From: an uncultured Lachnospiraceae bacterium | GTDB lineage: Bacteria; Bacillota; Clostridia; Lachnospirales; Lachnospiraceae | Direction of reading: 5' to 3' | DNA: 64,000 bases | Assembly (NCBI GenBank): GCA_947176505.1 | Contig: CAMWQW010000015.1 | Location: forward strand, 1-64,000 | Part shown: piece after piece, positions 36,786 through 45,815 of the stretch | How the letters are laid out: the number at the start of each line of letters is the position of its first letter | Numbering within the stretch: position 1 is the first letter of the stretch | Notes under the pieces: model-generated | Told to the model about the DNA's origin: nothing | What the model saw: only the letters and a program-made list of their open reading frames with translations | The model's database searches: none | Program-made: the position numbers and the translations under genes

Positions 36786-38267
36786 ATGAGAAAGAGTGGG
36801 ATTTTGCTGCCTGTGTCCAGTATTCCGTCCAAGTATGGAATTGGTACTTTTTCTAAGCAGGCGTATAGTTTTATTGATTCATTGGAGAAGGCTGGACAGT
36901 CGTACTGGCAGATACTGCCGCTTGGACCGACCGGGTATGGAGATTCACCCTATCAGTCTTTTTCAACTTTTGCTGGGAATCCTTATTACATTGATTTGGA
37001 GGCTTTAATTGAGGCGGGATATCTGACAGAAGCTGACTGTGAGAAATGTGATTTCGGAGACAATGACGAGTACATTGATTATGAGAAAATATATCTGTCC
37101 AGATTTAAGGTGTTAAAGACTGCATTTCGCAACAGCAATGTTGAGAAAGAGGCGGATTTTCAGGCATATGTGGAGAATAACAGTTATTGGCTGGACGATT
37201 ATGCGCTTTATATGGCAGTAAAAAATTCTTTTGACGGCAAAAGCTGGAGCGAGTGGGACGAAGATATCAAGCTGCGCAAACCAGAGGCGATGAAGCGTTA
37301 TCGTGAGAAATATGCGGAGGAAGTGACCTTCTATCAATTCCAGCAGTACCTGTTTGCAAAGCAGTGGTTTGCGCTTAAGGCATATGCGAATCAGAAGAAG
37401 ATACAGATTATCGGAGACATACCGATTTATGTTGCATTCGACAGCGCTGATACGTGGGCGAATCCGGAGCTGTTCCAGTTGGATGATACATTGACACCTG
37501 TGGCAGTGGCAGGGTGTCCGCCGGATGCGTTCTCTGCGACAGGACAGTTGTGGGGCAACCCGCTGTATCGCTGGGAATATCATAAGCAGACAGGATATGC
37601 ATGGTGGATGAAGCGTATTGCATACTGCTATGAACTTTATGATGTGGTCCGGATTGACCACTTCCGTGGATTTGATGAATATTATTCCATTCCGTTCGCC
37701 GATGAGACGGCAGAGTTTGGGCATTGGGAGAAAGGACCGGGATATGATATTTTCAAGACAATGAAGGAAGAGATTGGCAATAAGCCTGTAATTGCAGAAG
37801 ATCTTGGATTTTTGACCAAATCGGTCATCAAATTGGTTAAGAAGACAGGATATCCGGGTATGAAAATTTTGCAGTTTGCATTTGACCCGAGAGAGGAAAG
37901 CGATTATCTGCCGCATAATTACGAAGCTAACAGTATTGTCTATACAGGTACGCATGATAACGATACGACGCTCGGATGGTATCATCAGCTTAGTCGCAGG
38001 GACAGGGCTTTTGCCAAAAAATATTTGAATATCCGTACAAATAAGGATGTGCAGTGGGAGTTCATAAGAGCGGCGATGGCGAGTGTGTCCGAGACCTGCG
38101 TGATTCCGATGCAGGATTATCTGGGGCTTGGGGCGGAGGCGAGAATCAATATTCCGTCTACGCTTGGTATTAACTGGAAGTGGAGAATGCTGCCGGGGCA
38201 ATTTACGGATGAACTTGCAGAGCGTATTTTGGAGATGACTAAATTGTACGGCAGAATAACAAAGTAA
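36786..38267 (+). CDS. malQ: 4-alpha-glucanotransferase (amylomaltase)
   Basis: Transfers maltosyl or longer glucan units between alpha-1,4-glucans, for maltodextrin or glycogen use. 493 aa, GH77: an N-terminal RKSGILLPVSSIPSKYGIG segment, the nucleophile Asp in VVRIDHFRGF, the acid/base Glu in VIAEDLGFL and the stabilising Asp in GTHDND. ATG 36786 fits the family N-terminus; AAAGGA lies 12 nt upstream. Preceded by a promoter with a LacI-type operator and followed 23 bp later by the regulator gene, so probably one autoregulated unit. Confidence 0.95.
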   Translation: MRKSGILLPVSSIPSKYGIGTFSKQAYSFIDSLEKAGQSYWQILPLGPTGYGDSPYQSFSTFAGNPYYIDLEALIEAGYLTEADCEKCDFGDNDEYIDYEKIYLSRFKVLKTAFRNSNVEKEADFQAYVENNSYWLDDYALYMAVKNSFDGKSWSEWDEDIKLRKPEAMKRYREKYAEEVTFYQFQQYLFAKQWFALKAYANQKKIQIIGDIPIYVAFDSADTWANPELFQLDDTLTPVAVAGCPPDAFSATGQLWGNPLYRWEYHKQTGYAWWMKRIAYCYELYDVVRIDHFRGFDEYYSIPFADETAEFGHWEKGPGYDIFKTMKEEIGNKPVIAEDLGFLTKSVIKLVKKTGYPGMKILQFAFDPREESDYLPHNYEANSIVYTGTHDNDTTLGWYHQLSRRDRAFAKKYLNIRTNKDVQWEFIRAAMASVSETCVIPMQDYLGLGAEARINIPSTLGINWKWRMLPGQFTDELAERILEMTKLYGRITK

Positions 38268-38290
38268 TTTAAGAGCAAGTGGGCTGAAAT

Positions 38291-39328
38291 ATGGCAGAGA
38301 TTACGATTAAAGATATTGCAAAGCAGTGCGGTGTGGGAATCAGTACGGTGTCAAGGGCCATTAATAACCACCCGGATATTAATCCGAAGACACGTAAGAT
38401 GGTCATGCAGGTGATTGAAGAAACCGGCTTTATTCCAAACAACAGCGCAAGGAATCTGAAGAGAACGGACGCTAAATGTATTGCCGTACTCGTGAAAGGT
38501 ATCACGAATCCTTTTTTCAGCAATATGATTCAAATTATTGAGGAAGAAACACAGCGAAACAGATATGCGCTTGTCCTGCGTCATGTAGAAGCGAAAGAGG
38601 ACGAAGTGGATGTCGCACTGGAATTGGAAAAAGAAAAAAGACTCCGGGGTATCGTTTTTTTGGGCGGACGTTTTACTCATTCGGAAGAAAAACTGGGCAA
38701 GCTCAACGTTCCTTTTATATTCAGTACGATCGGAGTCGATATTTCCGACTGGGTCGGCAGAATAGAGTTTTCAAATATTACGGTGGACGATAAGCTGGAG
38801 AGTGAGAAGATGACGGAATATCTGCTTAGTCTGGGACATAGGAGGATAGCCTTTATCACAGAAAGCCCAGAGGAATCCATCGGTCGTAGGCGTATCGAAG
38901 GTTATCGGAAGGCGTTCATAGAACGCGGGCTGACAGCGCCGGAAGAGCTGATTTGTTATGTACAGGAAGAACTGGATCATTTTTCTATGGAAAACGGCTA
39001 TATTACAACGAAGAAACTGCTGGAATCAAAAGAGAGTGTGACTGCCATTTATGCGGCATCGGATTCTCTTGCAATCGGTGTATGCAGGGCTGTGCTTGAA
39101 GCAGGAAAGCGCATACCCGAAGATATTTCGGTAGCCGGATACGATGGCATAGAATTGGGAGAGTATTATAATCCGAAGCTTACCACAATTAAGCAGCCGG
39201 TAGAAGAAATGGCGAAGAAGACCATCCGCGTCCTGCTTGATGTGATTGCAGGACGGGAGGAACATCAGCAGATTATTTTTCCGGCACAGTTGGTAGAGCG
39301 GGAGTCTACGGCAGCCATCAAGGAATAA
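38291..39328 (+). CDS. LacI-family regulator of malQ
   Basis: 345 aa. An N-terminal LacI helix-turn-helix and hinge (TIKDIAKQCGVGISTVSRAINNHPDI, shown here only as TIKDIAKQCGVG...SRAINN) is followed by a periplasmic-binding-protein-like ligand domain. Its position directly after malQ and the palindrome at 36583 suggest it represses malQ and itself in response to a maltodextrin-type sugar. The sugar is inferred from the neighbour. Confidence 0.9.
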   Translation: MAEITIKDIAKQCGVGISTVSRAINNHPDINPKTRKMVMQVIEETGFIPNNSARNLKRTDAKCIAVLVKGITNPFFSNMIQIIEEETQRNRYALVLRHVEAKEDEVDVALELEKEKRLRGIVFLGGRFTHSEEKLGKLNVPFIFSTIGVDISDWVGRIEFSNITVDDKLESEKMTEYLLSLGHRRIAFITESPEESIGRRRIEGYRKAFIERGLTAPEELICYVQEELDHFSMENGYITTKKLLESKESVTAIYAASDSLAIGVCRAVLEAGKRIPEDISVAGYDGIELGEYYNPKLTTIKQPVEEMAKKTIRVLLDVIAGREEHQQIIFPAQLVERESTAAIKE

Positions 39329-39384
39329 TAAACAATAACGTGATGATTATAAGGTGGCTTAATATACCGCCTATATGGTAAAAG

Positions 39385-39876
39385 CTAAAAGACCCGGCGG
39401 CTTAGATTGGAATTGTGATAGGACGGGTCATTGGTAATATCTTGATCAAACCAGTCAAGCGGTACAAACGCGTTAGCAATGTCCTTGGAAGGAAACTCTA
39501 CTTCGGCGATAATAAGAGGTGCAAAAGGAGCCTCGAAGATGTCCAATTCTACGCATAGACTAATTTGGTCAACAGATTCCTTATATTCTGACGCAAATGT
39601 CGGCTGTTCAATCGGTATGACATAGCGTCTCTTGGAAATCACATTTCCGTCCGCTTTTTCTCTTAGATGATAGTAGGAAGTCTTATTTAGCGGGAGATTA
39701 TACTCTTCTCTTGCAAGGAGTCCTTTCCCTTTATAAGTCATATAGTACGCATCGTCCTGTCTGCGTACTCTGACAACCGGGTCAGTATTTAAGTATGCCT
39801 GTTCGATGATATGACAGGAGTATTGTTCCAATTGGTCAGGCAGTTTTTTAATTGTAAATTTACGTTCGATTTCCAT
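39385..39876 (-). CDS. CYTH-domain (triphosphate tunnel) protein
   Basis: 163 aa. It starts with the EIERKF signature (ExExK) of the CYTH superfamily; alternating Arg/Lys and Glu strands (VRVRR, YMTYKGKG, KRRYVIP, CVELDIFE, IAEVEFPS) line the tunnel. Members hydrolyse inorganic triphosphate or thiamine triphosphate, or act as class IV adenylate cyclases. Short stand-alone Gram-positive members are most often tripolyphosphatases, but activity is not determinable here. It is convergent with the LacI gene and has its own promoter. Confidence 0.87.
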   Translation of the reverse strand: MEIERKFTIKKLPDQLEQYSCHIIEQAYLNTDPVVRVRRQDDAYYMTYKGKGLLAREEYNLPLNKTSYYHLREKADGNVISKRRYVIPIEQPTFASEYKESVDQISLCVELDIFEAPFAPLIIAEVEFPSKDIANAFVPLDWFDQDITNDPSYHNSNLSRRVF

Positions 39877-39916
39877 AGTTGGCGTCTTTCAACCTCCTTT
39901 GTAAATATGTAAATAT

Positions 39917-39945
39917 ATTATAGAAGGTTTTCGTGACAGTGTAAA
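39917..39945 (-). promoter_or_regulatory. Promoter of the CYTH gene
   Basis: On the minus strand, TTTACA (39940-39945), a 17-bp spacer and TATAAT (39917-39922), just upstream of an AAGGAGG ribosome binding site. Confidence 0.7.
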
Positions 39946-40023
39946 GGCTTATTCGTTTGTCAAAGTGCTACAAAACGTACGATAAAACGTTGCGTTGAAG
40001 TTTAAACCACGGTATTTTTGCGG

Positions 40024-40052
40024 TTGCTTTCCCGAATAACACGTTTTATAAT
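40024..40052 (+). promoter_or_regulatory. Promoter of the DJ-1 gene
   Basis: TTGCTT at 40024-40029, a 17-bp spacer and TATAAT at 40047-40052. The leader of about 135 nt includes a GATGCTG/CAGCATC dyad (40118-40132). With the divergent CYTH promoter this accounts for the 317-bp gap. Confidence 0.65.
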
Positions 40053-40193
40053 ATTCATATAGGTAAAATAAGACGATATAAGGTGAAAAATTGATTTTTT
40101 AGCTGCGAGTGTTGTGCCGATGCTGACAGCATCTTGGCTTACAAACTTGCCGGCTGAGAAAAGAGCATAATTATGAACATGGAGGAGGAACAC

Positions 40194-40739
40194 ATGAGTA
40201 AAGCGGCAGTTTTTTTCGGAACGGGATATGAGGAAATCGAGGCATTAACGGTAGTTGATATTCTACGCAGAGCGGGAGTGGAGACAACGATGGTCTCTAT
40301 TACGGATGAAAAGAGCGTGACAGGGTCCCATGATATTAAGGTGGAGATGGACGCGCATATTAATGAAATTGATTTTAAAGAAATTGACGTGATTGTACTG
40401 CCGGGCGGTATGGCGGGTACGAAAAATCTTGAGGCTTGCGAGAGCTTAATGGCGCAGGTCGATGCCTTTGCATCACAGAACAAAATTGTGGCAGCAATCT
40501 GTGCGGCACCAAGTATCTTGGGACACAGAGGAATTCTGCGCGGCAGGAAGGCATGTTCTTATCCTACTTTCGAGAGTCATCTGGAAGGTGCGCAGGTGCA
40601 GGAGCAGCCAGCAGTGACAGACGGTAATATTATTACGGGACGCGGCATGGGTGCGGCGATACCGTTCGGACTGGCTATCTTAGAGAAACTGCAGGGAAAA
40701 GAGGCGGCGCAGAAGATGGCAGAGACGATAGTTTATTAA
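40194..40739 (+). CDS. DJ-1/PfpI-family protein
   Basis: 181 aa from ATG 40194 (GGAGGAGG upstream). The conserved Cys sits in the nucleophile elbow AAICAAPSIL (about residue 103), and an acidic residue (GYEEIEA) near the N-terminus matches the DJ-1 active site. The family includes protein/nucleotide deglycases and redox-sensing chaperones; closest by pattern is the bacterial YajL/ThiJ group. The exact function is not fixed by sequence. Confidence 0.88.
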   Translation: MSKAAVFFGTGYEEIEALTVVDILRRAGVETTMVSITDEKSVTGSHDIKVEMDAHINEIDFKEIDVIVLPGGMAGTKNLEACESLMAQVDAFASQNKIVAAICAAPSILGHRGILRGRKACSYPTFESHLEGAQVQEQPAVTDGNIITGRGMGAAIPFGLAILEKLQGKEAAQKMAETIVY

Positions 40740-40896
40740 ATCAAAATGCTTCCAAAACTTACCATAATATTTTCATTTTATCCGAACATACTAACATCAA
40801 GATAAGCGATAAAGTGAACGCTTTTACAGACAACAGGATTCGGTTACGAATCTCCGCACTGACAAGACAAAGTATTGACAGTACGGAAGTCTCTGG

Positions 40897-40970
40897 GATA
40901 AGCGTGAAACGACAGCGCTTATCTCAATAATATAGATAACAGAATGATATTCATGCAAATGAAATCATTC
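40897..40970. repeat. Two hairpins upstream of the SASP gene
   Basis: GATAAGCG/CGCTTATC (40897-40923), then GAATGAT-a-TTCAT-gcaa-ATGAA-ATCATTC (40942-40970), a near-perfect 12-bp stem just before the ribosome binding site. The second could influence SASP translation. I could not place a convincing sigmaG promoter. Confidence 0.5.
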
Positions 40971-40993
40971 AAAGTATTTCGGAGGTGAAAGAA

Positions 40994-41194
40994 ATGGCAA
41001 GCAACAAGACTAATAGAGTAGAAGTTCCTGAAGCTAAGGCAGCTATGGATCGTTTCAAGACAGAGGTTGCATCTGAGTTAGGTGTAAACTTGAAAGAGGG
41101 TTACAATGGTGACCTCACATCCAAAGAGGCTGGTTCTATCGGTGGCGAGATGGTTCGTAGAATGATCAAGAGTCAGGAAGAGCAGATGAAATAA
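40994..41194 (+). CDS. Alpha/beta-type small acid-soluble spore protein
   Basis: 66 aa. Coats and protects DNA in the dormant spore and is degraded by Gpr at germination. The conserved parts are present: a central FKTEVASELGV segment matching the Gpr cleavage region and the C-terminal LTSKEAGSIGGEMVRRMI block. GGAGG precedes ATG 40994; an in-frame GTG at 40985 is less likely. It points to a sporulating lineage. Confidence 0.93.
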   Translation: MASNKTNRVEVPEAKAAMDRFKTEVASELGVNLKEGYNGDLTSKEAGSIGGEMVRRMIKSQEEQMK

Positions 41195-41218
41195 GCTTAA
41201 GGACAGCTAAAAAGAATG

Positions 41219-41250
41219 ACCCGTCTGAATATTCAGGCGGGTTGTTTTTT
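41219..41250 (+). terminator. Terminator after SASP gene
   Basis: A near-perfect inverted repeat, ACCCGTCTGAAT with ATTCAGGCGGGT (one G-U pair), followed by TTGTTTTTT. Confidence 0.88.
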
Positions 41251-41276
41251 GGGTATAAATCATGTATACTACATTG

Positions 41277-41506
41277 TAGGTTACCTGAAAGTGAAACTTG
41301 TACAGTGACTTATGCGGTCAATAGACGCGGAAATATCTGTGCGACATGACTGACGGGATACCGCAAATTGATAGATTCTGACGTTCAAAGAGTGTTTCGC
41401 CTGCTTTGGCAAGATATTTGTCCGAGGATGAACACTGCTGAGAGGAAAGGCTCGCTAAGATGTATAAGAATGACGGATGGAGTGCGCCTTAACAGGTGCA
41501 TTTTTG
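41277..41506 (+). ncRNA. Candidate structured non-coding RNA or leader
   Basis: A 230-nt unit without a credible gene between the SASP terminator and the lipoprotein gene. A possible promoter is TTGTTT (41242-41247), 17 bp, TATACT (41265-41270). It ends with TGCGCCT (41483-41489)/AGGTGCA (41494-41500) and TTTTT, an intrinsic terminator 55 bp before the next gene. Internal pairings include TGCGGT (41313-41318)/ACCGCA (41360-41365) and AGTGTT (41391-41396)/AACACT (41431-41436). Its size and its own terminator fit a small RNA such as a 6S-type RNA, or a terminating riboswitch for the uptake operon. I recognise no known riboswitch consensus. Confidence 0.4.
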
Positions 41507-41561
41507 TTTGTTAAATATAAATTGATATCTGGGTGCCCGTCAGATAAAAAGGAGGATCAGT

Positions 41562-42734
41562 ATGAGAAAAAAAGCAGCGGCAATGGTAATGGGAGTTGTG
41601 ATATCTTTGGCATTGCTGACCGGATGCGGTACGGGAACGCAGGGAGGCTCCCAAGATAACAATGCGGAGACTGGGAACGCGCAGGCGGCAGTTGCGGATG
41701 AGCCTGTGGAAGATGTGAATGCGCAGGAAACGGTCACGACGGATGAAACTGCGGAAGATGCAAATACGCAGGCGGCAGGCACGAGTGAGGCAGAGGAGAC
41801 TCAAAGTGAGGATGATGTCACAATAAGAATCGGGTCTTTGAAGGGTCCTACTTCTATGGGACTTGTCTATCTGATGGATCAGGCAGATAAAGGTGAAGCG
41901 GCGCAGCAGTATGAATTTACGATGACAGCGGCAGCGGATGAACTGCTTCCGTCCATGATTTCGGGTGATTTGGACATTGTCTTGGTTCCGGCTAATGTGG
42001 CGAGTGTGCTTTATAATAAGACAGAGGGTGGCGTGTCGGTGATAGATATCAATACGCTGGGAGTGCTTTATATGGTGTCCGGCGATAATACGATAAAGGG
42101 CATGGAAGATTTAAAAGGAAAAACTGTTTACCTGACCGGTAAAGGAACGACTCCGGATTATGTATTGCACTACTTACTAAAAGAAAACGGACTGACGGAA
42201 TCGGACGTGACGCTCCAATATAAATCGGAGGCGACGGAGGTTGCGGCAGTGCTCACCGAAAACCCGGAAGCAATCGGTGTATTACCGCAGCCTTTCGTGA
42301 CAGCGGCATGCGCACAGAATGAAAACCTTGCGGTAGTGATGGACTTGACCGAGCAGTGGGATGTTGTGCAGGAGAAGAATGGGAGCGGACAGGACGGAAC
42401 AAAGAGCCAGCTTGTGACCGGTGTGACAGTGGTGCGAAATACTTTTTTGGAAGAGCATAAGACAGCAGTGGATAAATTTTTGGAAGAACATGCAGCCAGT
42501 GCGGCATATGCGAATGAACATGTGGAAGAGGCAGCCGAACTGGTGGCGGCGGCAGGTATCATCGAGAAGGCGCCGGTGGCAGTGAAGGCGATGCCTAAGT
42601 GTAATATCACATATATTGATGGAGGCGATATGATGAACGCCTTAGAAGGATATTTGTCAGTGTTGTGTGAGCAGGATGCGGCTTCCGTGGGTGGTGGTCT
42701 TCCGGGAGAAGATTTTTACTATATTAATGAGTGA
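41562..42734 (+). CDS. Substrate-binding lipoprotein of a nitrate/taurine-type ABC importer
   Basis: 390 aa. A lipoprotein signal with lipobox LLTGC (Cys22), a long acidic Ala/Glu/Thr-rich linker (about 25-85), then a periplasmic-binding-protein type II domain of the SsuA/ThiY/NMT1 kind (about 88-390). The linker is longer than usual. GGAGG is upstream. The next gene supplies both permease and ATPase, so the operon is a complete two-gene importer. Sulfonates, pyrimidine precursors of thiamine or similar small molecules are possible substrates; nothing in sequence decides. Confidence 0.85.
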   Translation: MRKKAAAMVMGVVISLALLTGCGTGTQGGSQDNNAETGNAQAAVADEPVEDVNAQETVTTDETAEDANTQAAGTSEAEETQSEDDVTIRIGSLKGPTSMGLVYLMDQADKGEAAQQYEFTMTAAADELLPSMISGDLDIVLVPANVASVLYNKTEGGVSVIDINTLGVLYMVSGDNTIKGMEDLKGKTVYLTGKGTTPDYVLHYLLKENGLTESDVTLQYKSEATEVAAVLTENPEAIGVLPQPFVTAACAQNENLAVVMDLTEQWDVVQEKNGSGQDGTKSQLVTGVTVVRNTFLEEHKTAVDKFLEEHAASAAYANEHVEEAAELVAAAGIIEKAPVAVKAMPKCNITYIDGGDMMNALEGYLSVLCEQDAASVGGGLPGEDFYYINE

Positions 42735-42752
42735 TGAGATAAGGAGTAAGGC

Positions 42753-44264
42753 GTGGAACATACTATGCGTAAACAGATGAAAAAAGCGGTTATCATATTG
42801 TTTTGGCTGATCGTCTGGCAGATAGCGGCGGTTTGTATTGACAATCATATTCTTTTGGTGGGACCGGTGCAGGTTCTGAATGCCTTTGCGCATAATGTGA
42901 TACAGCCGGACTTTTTTAAAATAGTTATTCACTCATTTGCAAGGATCGGGCTGGGATTTTTCCTAGCCCTTTTTGCCGGACTGATGTTGGGAACGATGGG
43001 GTATCGGTTCCGGATTGTGGAAGAAATATTGGCGCCTGCGATACAGGCGGTTAAATCTATTCCGGTCGCATCTTTTGTGGTGCTTCTCCTAATATGGTTC
43101 GGTTCGCAAAGACTGTCCTTTTTCATCAGTTTTCTGATTGTGTTTCCGAATGTCTATGTGAATATGATTGCGGGACTGAAAAGTGCGGATATTAAATTGT
43201 TGGAGATGGCGCAGGTGTTTGGTATCGGGAGGGCGAAACGCTTCTTCTATATTTACAGACCGGCAGTTATGCCGTATTTGAACAGTTGTCTGAAAATATC
43301 GCTGGGTATGAGCTGGAAGTCCGGTGTTGCGGCAGAGGTGATTGGGCTTCCGGATTACTCGATGGGTGAGAGACTCTATATGTCGAAGATTTATCTGGAT
43401 ACCGCCGGATTGCTTGCGTGGACGTTTACAATCATTCTGGTCAGTTTCCTATTCGAAAAGGCGGTGCTTAAGCTGATAAAAATCTTTGCGGATTGGAAGC
43501 CTTATCCAAGAACTTATTCAAGAATCCGCACGGAGCGGTGCAATGTGCGGGGAGAAAAAGTGAAGTACGGTAAGATGCGGTATCATCCGGCAGATACCGG
43601 AACGGACATGTATCGTAAAGCCGATGGCAAGACGGGGCAAGAGACAAAAAAGGATATGATTCAGGTACAAAAGGTAGATAAATTTTATACCACGCTTCCG
43701 GTGTTGCAGAATTTCAACATGTCTCTGGTAAAAGGACAGCGTTATCTTCTGATGGCGCCGTCGGGCGGCGGAAAGACGACACTGCTTAAGATTTTGATCG
43801 GATTGGAGAATGTCAATCAAGGTGAGATTACCGGTATGCCGGAACATATCGGTATGGTTTTTCAGGAAGACAGGCTTTGCGAAGAATATGATGTTATCTG
43901 TAATATTATGCTGGGAATGACCGGATGGCTGTCGGGTAAGTCTGAAGCTGTGCTGTGTCGTGAAGTGGCAGGGATCATAGAATATGTCAGACAAGAAGCG
44001 GTTCGGATTCTTCCGGAGGAGTGTTTGACCAAACAAGTCAACGAATTGAGCGGTGGTATGCGGAGACGTGCAGCACTCCTGAGGGCAGTGATGTCCTTCT
44101 CGGATATGCTGATTCTCGACGAGCCGTTTGTAGGACTGGACGAAGAAAACCGTCTTCGCTGTGCGCAATATCTGATGGAGAATCTTAGGGGAAGAACTCT
44201 GCTGGTCACGACTCACCGGGAGGACGATGTGGAATTGCTGCGGGGAATCAAAATAACACTGTAA
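42753..44264 (+). CDS. Fused ABC importer permease-ATPase
   Basis: 503 aa from GTG 42753 (AAGGAG 6 nt upstream). Residues about 1-245 are a SsuC/ThiX-type permease with several membrane segments and the EAA-loop region (around LLEMAQVFGIGRAKRFF). A charged linker (about 246-295) precedes a full ATPase domain: Walker A APSGGGKTT (the usual first G replaced by A), Q-loop MVFQED, signature ELSGGM, Walker B MLILDEPF and switch His TTHRED. Normally these are two proteins. One continuous frame without stop supports a true fusion. Confidence 0.86.
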   Translation: MEHTMRKQMKKAVIILFWLIVWQIAAVCIDNHILLVGPVQVLNAFAHNVIQPDFFKIVIHSFARIGLGFFLALFAGLMLGTMGYRFRIVEEILAPAIQAVKSIPVASFVVLLLIWFGSQRLSFFISFLIVFPNVYVNMIAGLKSADIKLLEMAQVFGIGRAKRFFYIYRPAVMPYLNSCLKISLGMSWKSGVAAEVIGLPDYSMGERLYMSKIYLDTAGLLAWTFTIILVSFLFEKAVLKLIKIFADWKPYPRTYSRIRTERCNVRGEKVKYGKMRYHPADTGTDMYRKADGKTGQETKKDMIQVQKVDKFYTTLPVLQNFNMSLVKGQRYLLMAPSGGGKTTLLKILIGLENVNQGEITGMPEHIGMVFQEDRLCEEYDVICNIMLGMTGWLSGKSEAVLCREVAGIIEYVRQEAVRILPEECLTKQVNELSGGMRRRAALLRAVMSFSDMLILDEPFVGLDEENRLRCAQYLMENLRGRTLLVTTHREDDVELLRGIKITL

Positions 44265-44335
44265 CAGAAATGGCGAAAAAGTGTATTTTTCTGGTGATTT
44301 TTATAAATGTTTTGCTGGTATTTTCCAATAGTTTA

Positions 44336-44344
44336 TGCTATAAT
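44336..44344 (+). promoter_or_regulatory. Extended -10 promoter of tig-clpPX-lon block
   Basis: TGCTATAAT: TG at 44336-44337 and TATAAT at 44339-44344, an extended -10 element with no clear -35. It is followed by a leader of about 105 nt to tig. Confidence 0.55.
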
Positions 44345-44456
44345 GCTTAAATGACTGTGACTAGAAGCAAATCAAGGTTACGACCTAGGACTTCGACCGG
44401 ATACTAATTTAGGAAGAATGTGTGTTGCAGAGGCAGTTTAAGGAGGAAACCATACA

Positions 44457-45749
44457 ATGAGTTTACAGGTGGAAAAATTAGAAAAGAACATGGCGAAACT
44501 TACGATTGAAGTAGGTGCAGAAGATTTGGAGAAGGCGATTGAGAAGGCTTATCAGAAGCAGAAAAAGCAGATTAGCATTCCGGGCTTTCGCAAAGGTAAA
44601 GTGCCGCGCCAGATGGTAGAGAAGATGTACGGTAAGGAAGTGTTCTATGAGGACGCTGCCAATGAGTTGATTCCGGATGCTTATGATAAGGCATTGGAGG
44701 AGTGTACGGAGGATATCGTATCGTCTCCGAAGATTGAAGTGACGCAGATTGAAGCCGGCAAACCTTTTGTGTTTACCGCCACAGTAGCATTGAAGCCGGA
44801 AGTTAAACTGGGTAAATATAAGGGTGTCAAGATTGAGAAGATTGATACACAAGTCACGGAAGAAGACGTGATGGCAGAAATCGAGAAAGAACGTGAGAAA
44901 AGTGCAAGAAACATCACGGTAGAAGACAGACCGGTAAAAGACGGCGATATGACAACGCTTGATTTTGAAGGCTTTGTGGACGACGTGGCTTTCGAGGGCG
45001 GCAAAGGCGAGAATTATCCGCTGACAATCGGCTCCGGAGCATTTATTCCCGGATTTGAGGAGCAGCTTGTAGGCGCTGAGATCGGCAAAGAGGTGGAGGT
45101 CAAAGTAACTTTCCCCGAGGATTATCAGGCAGAGAACCTGAAAGGCAAGGACGCCGTATTTAAATGTACAATCAAAGAGATTAAGGAAAAAGAGCTTCCC
45201 GAGTTAGACGACGAATTTGCAAGTGAAGTATCAGAATTTGAGACACTTGCAGAATATAAGGAAGATGTGAAGAAGAACTTAACCGAGAAGAAAGAGAAAG
45301 ACGCTAAGAATGCCAGAGAAGATGCTGCAATCAAGGCGGCTGTAGAAGTTTCCGAGATGGAGATTCCGGACGCTATGCTTGAGACACAGCAGAGACAGAT
45401 GGTGGACGAGTTTGCGCAGAGGATTACGATGCAGGGTCTCTCTATGGAACAGTACTTCCAGTTTACAGGCACCAACTATCAGCAGATGGTAGAACAGGTA
45501 AAACCGCAGGCTGAGGAACGCATCAAATCCAGACTGGTGTTGGAAGCAATCGCTAAGGCTGAGAAGATTGAGGCAACTGAGGAAGACTACGAGAAAGAAC
45601 TCGAGACTATGGCTGAAGTTTACCAGATGGAACTTGATAAGGTCAAAGAGCTTATGGGCGAGAGAGAGAAGAAGAATATCATGCAGGATCTGGCAGTCAG
45701 AAAAGCTGCTGAGTTTGTAGCGGAGAATGCAAAAGAGAGTAAGAAATAG
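44457..45749 (+). CDS. tig: Trigger factor
   Basis: A ribosome-associated chaperone and peptidyl-prolyl isomerase for nascent chains. 430 aa: an N-terminal ribosome-binding domain with the GFRKGKVPR signature (about 43-51), a central FKBP-type PPIase domain (about 150-245) and a helical C-terminal substrate domain. AAGGAGG precedes the start. The tig-clpP-clpX-lon order is typical of Firmicutes/Clostridia and groups folding and proteolysis. Confidence 0.97.
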   Translation: MSLQVEKLEKNMAKLTIEVGAEDLEKAIEKAYQKQKKQISIPGFRKGKVPRQMVEKMYGKEVFYEDAANELIPDAYDKALEECTEDIVSSPKIEVTQIEAGKPFVFTATVALKPEVKLGKYKGVKIEKIDTQVTEEDVMAEIEKEREKSARNITVEDRPVKDGDMTTLDFEGFVDDVAFEGGKGENYPLTIGSGAFIPGFEEQLVGAEIGKEVEVKVTFPEDYQAENLKGKDAVFKCTIKEIKEKELPELDDEFASEVSEFETLAEYKEDVKKNLTEKKEKDAKNAREDAAIKAAVEVSEMEIPDAMLETQQRQMVDEFAQRITMQGLSMEQYFQFTGTNYQQMVEQVKPQAEERIKSRLVLEAIAKAEKIEATEEDYEKELETMAEVYQMELDKVKELMGEREKKNIMQDLAVRKAAEFVAENAKESKK

Positions 45750-45815
45750 GATAACTTCATATACTGACTGAGGCGGGGCAGCAGATGACGTTAGTAGAGA
45801 AATGGAGGAATTAGT

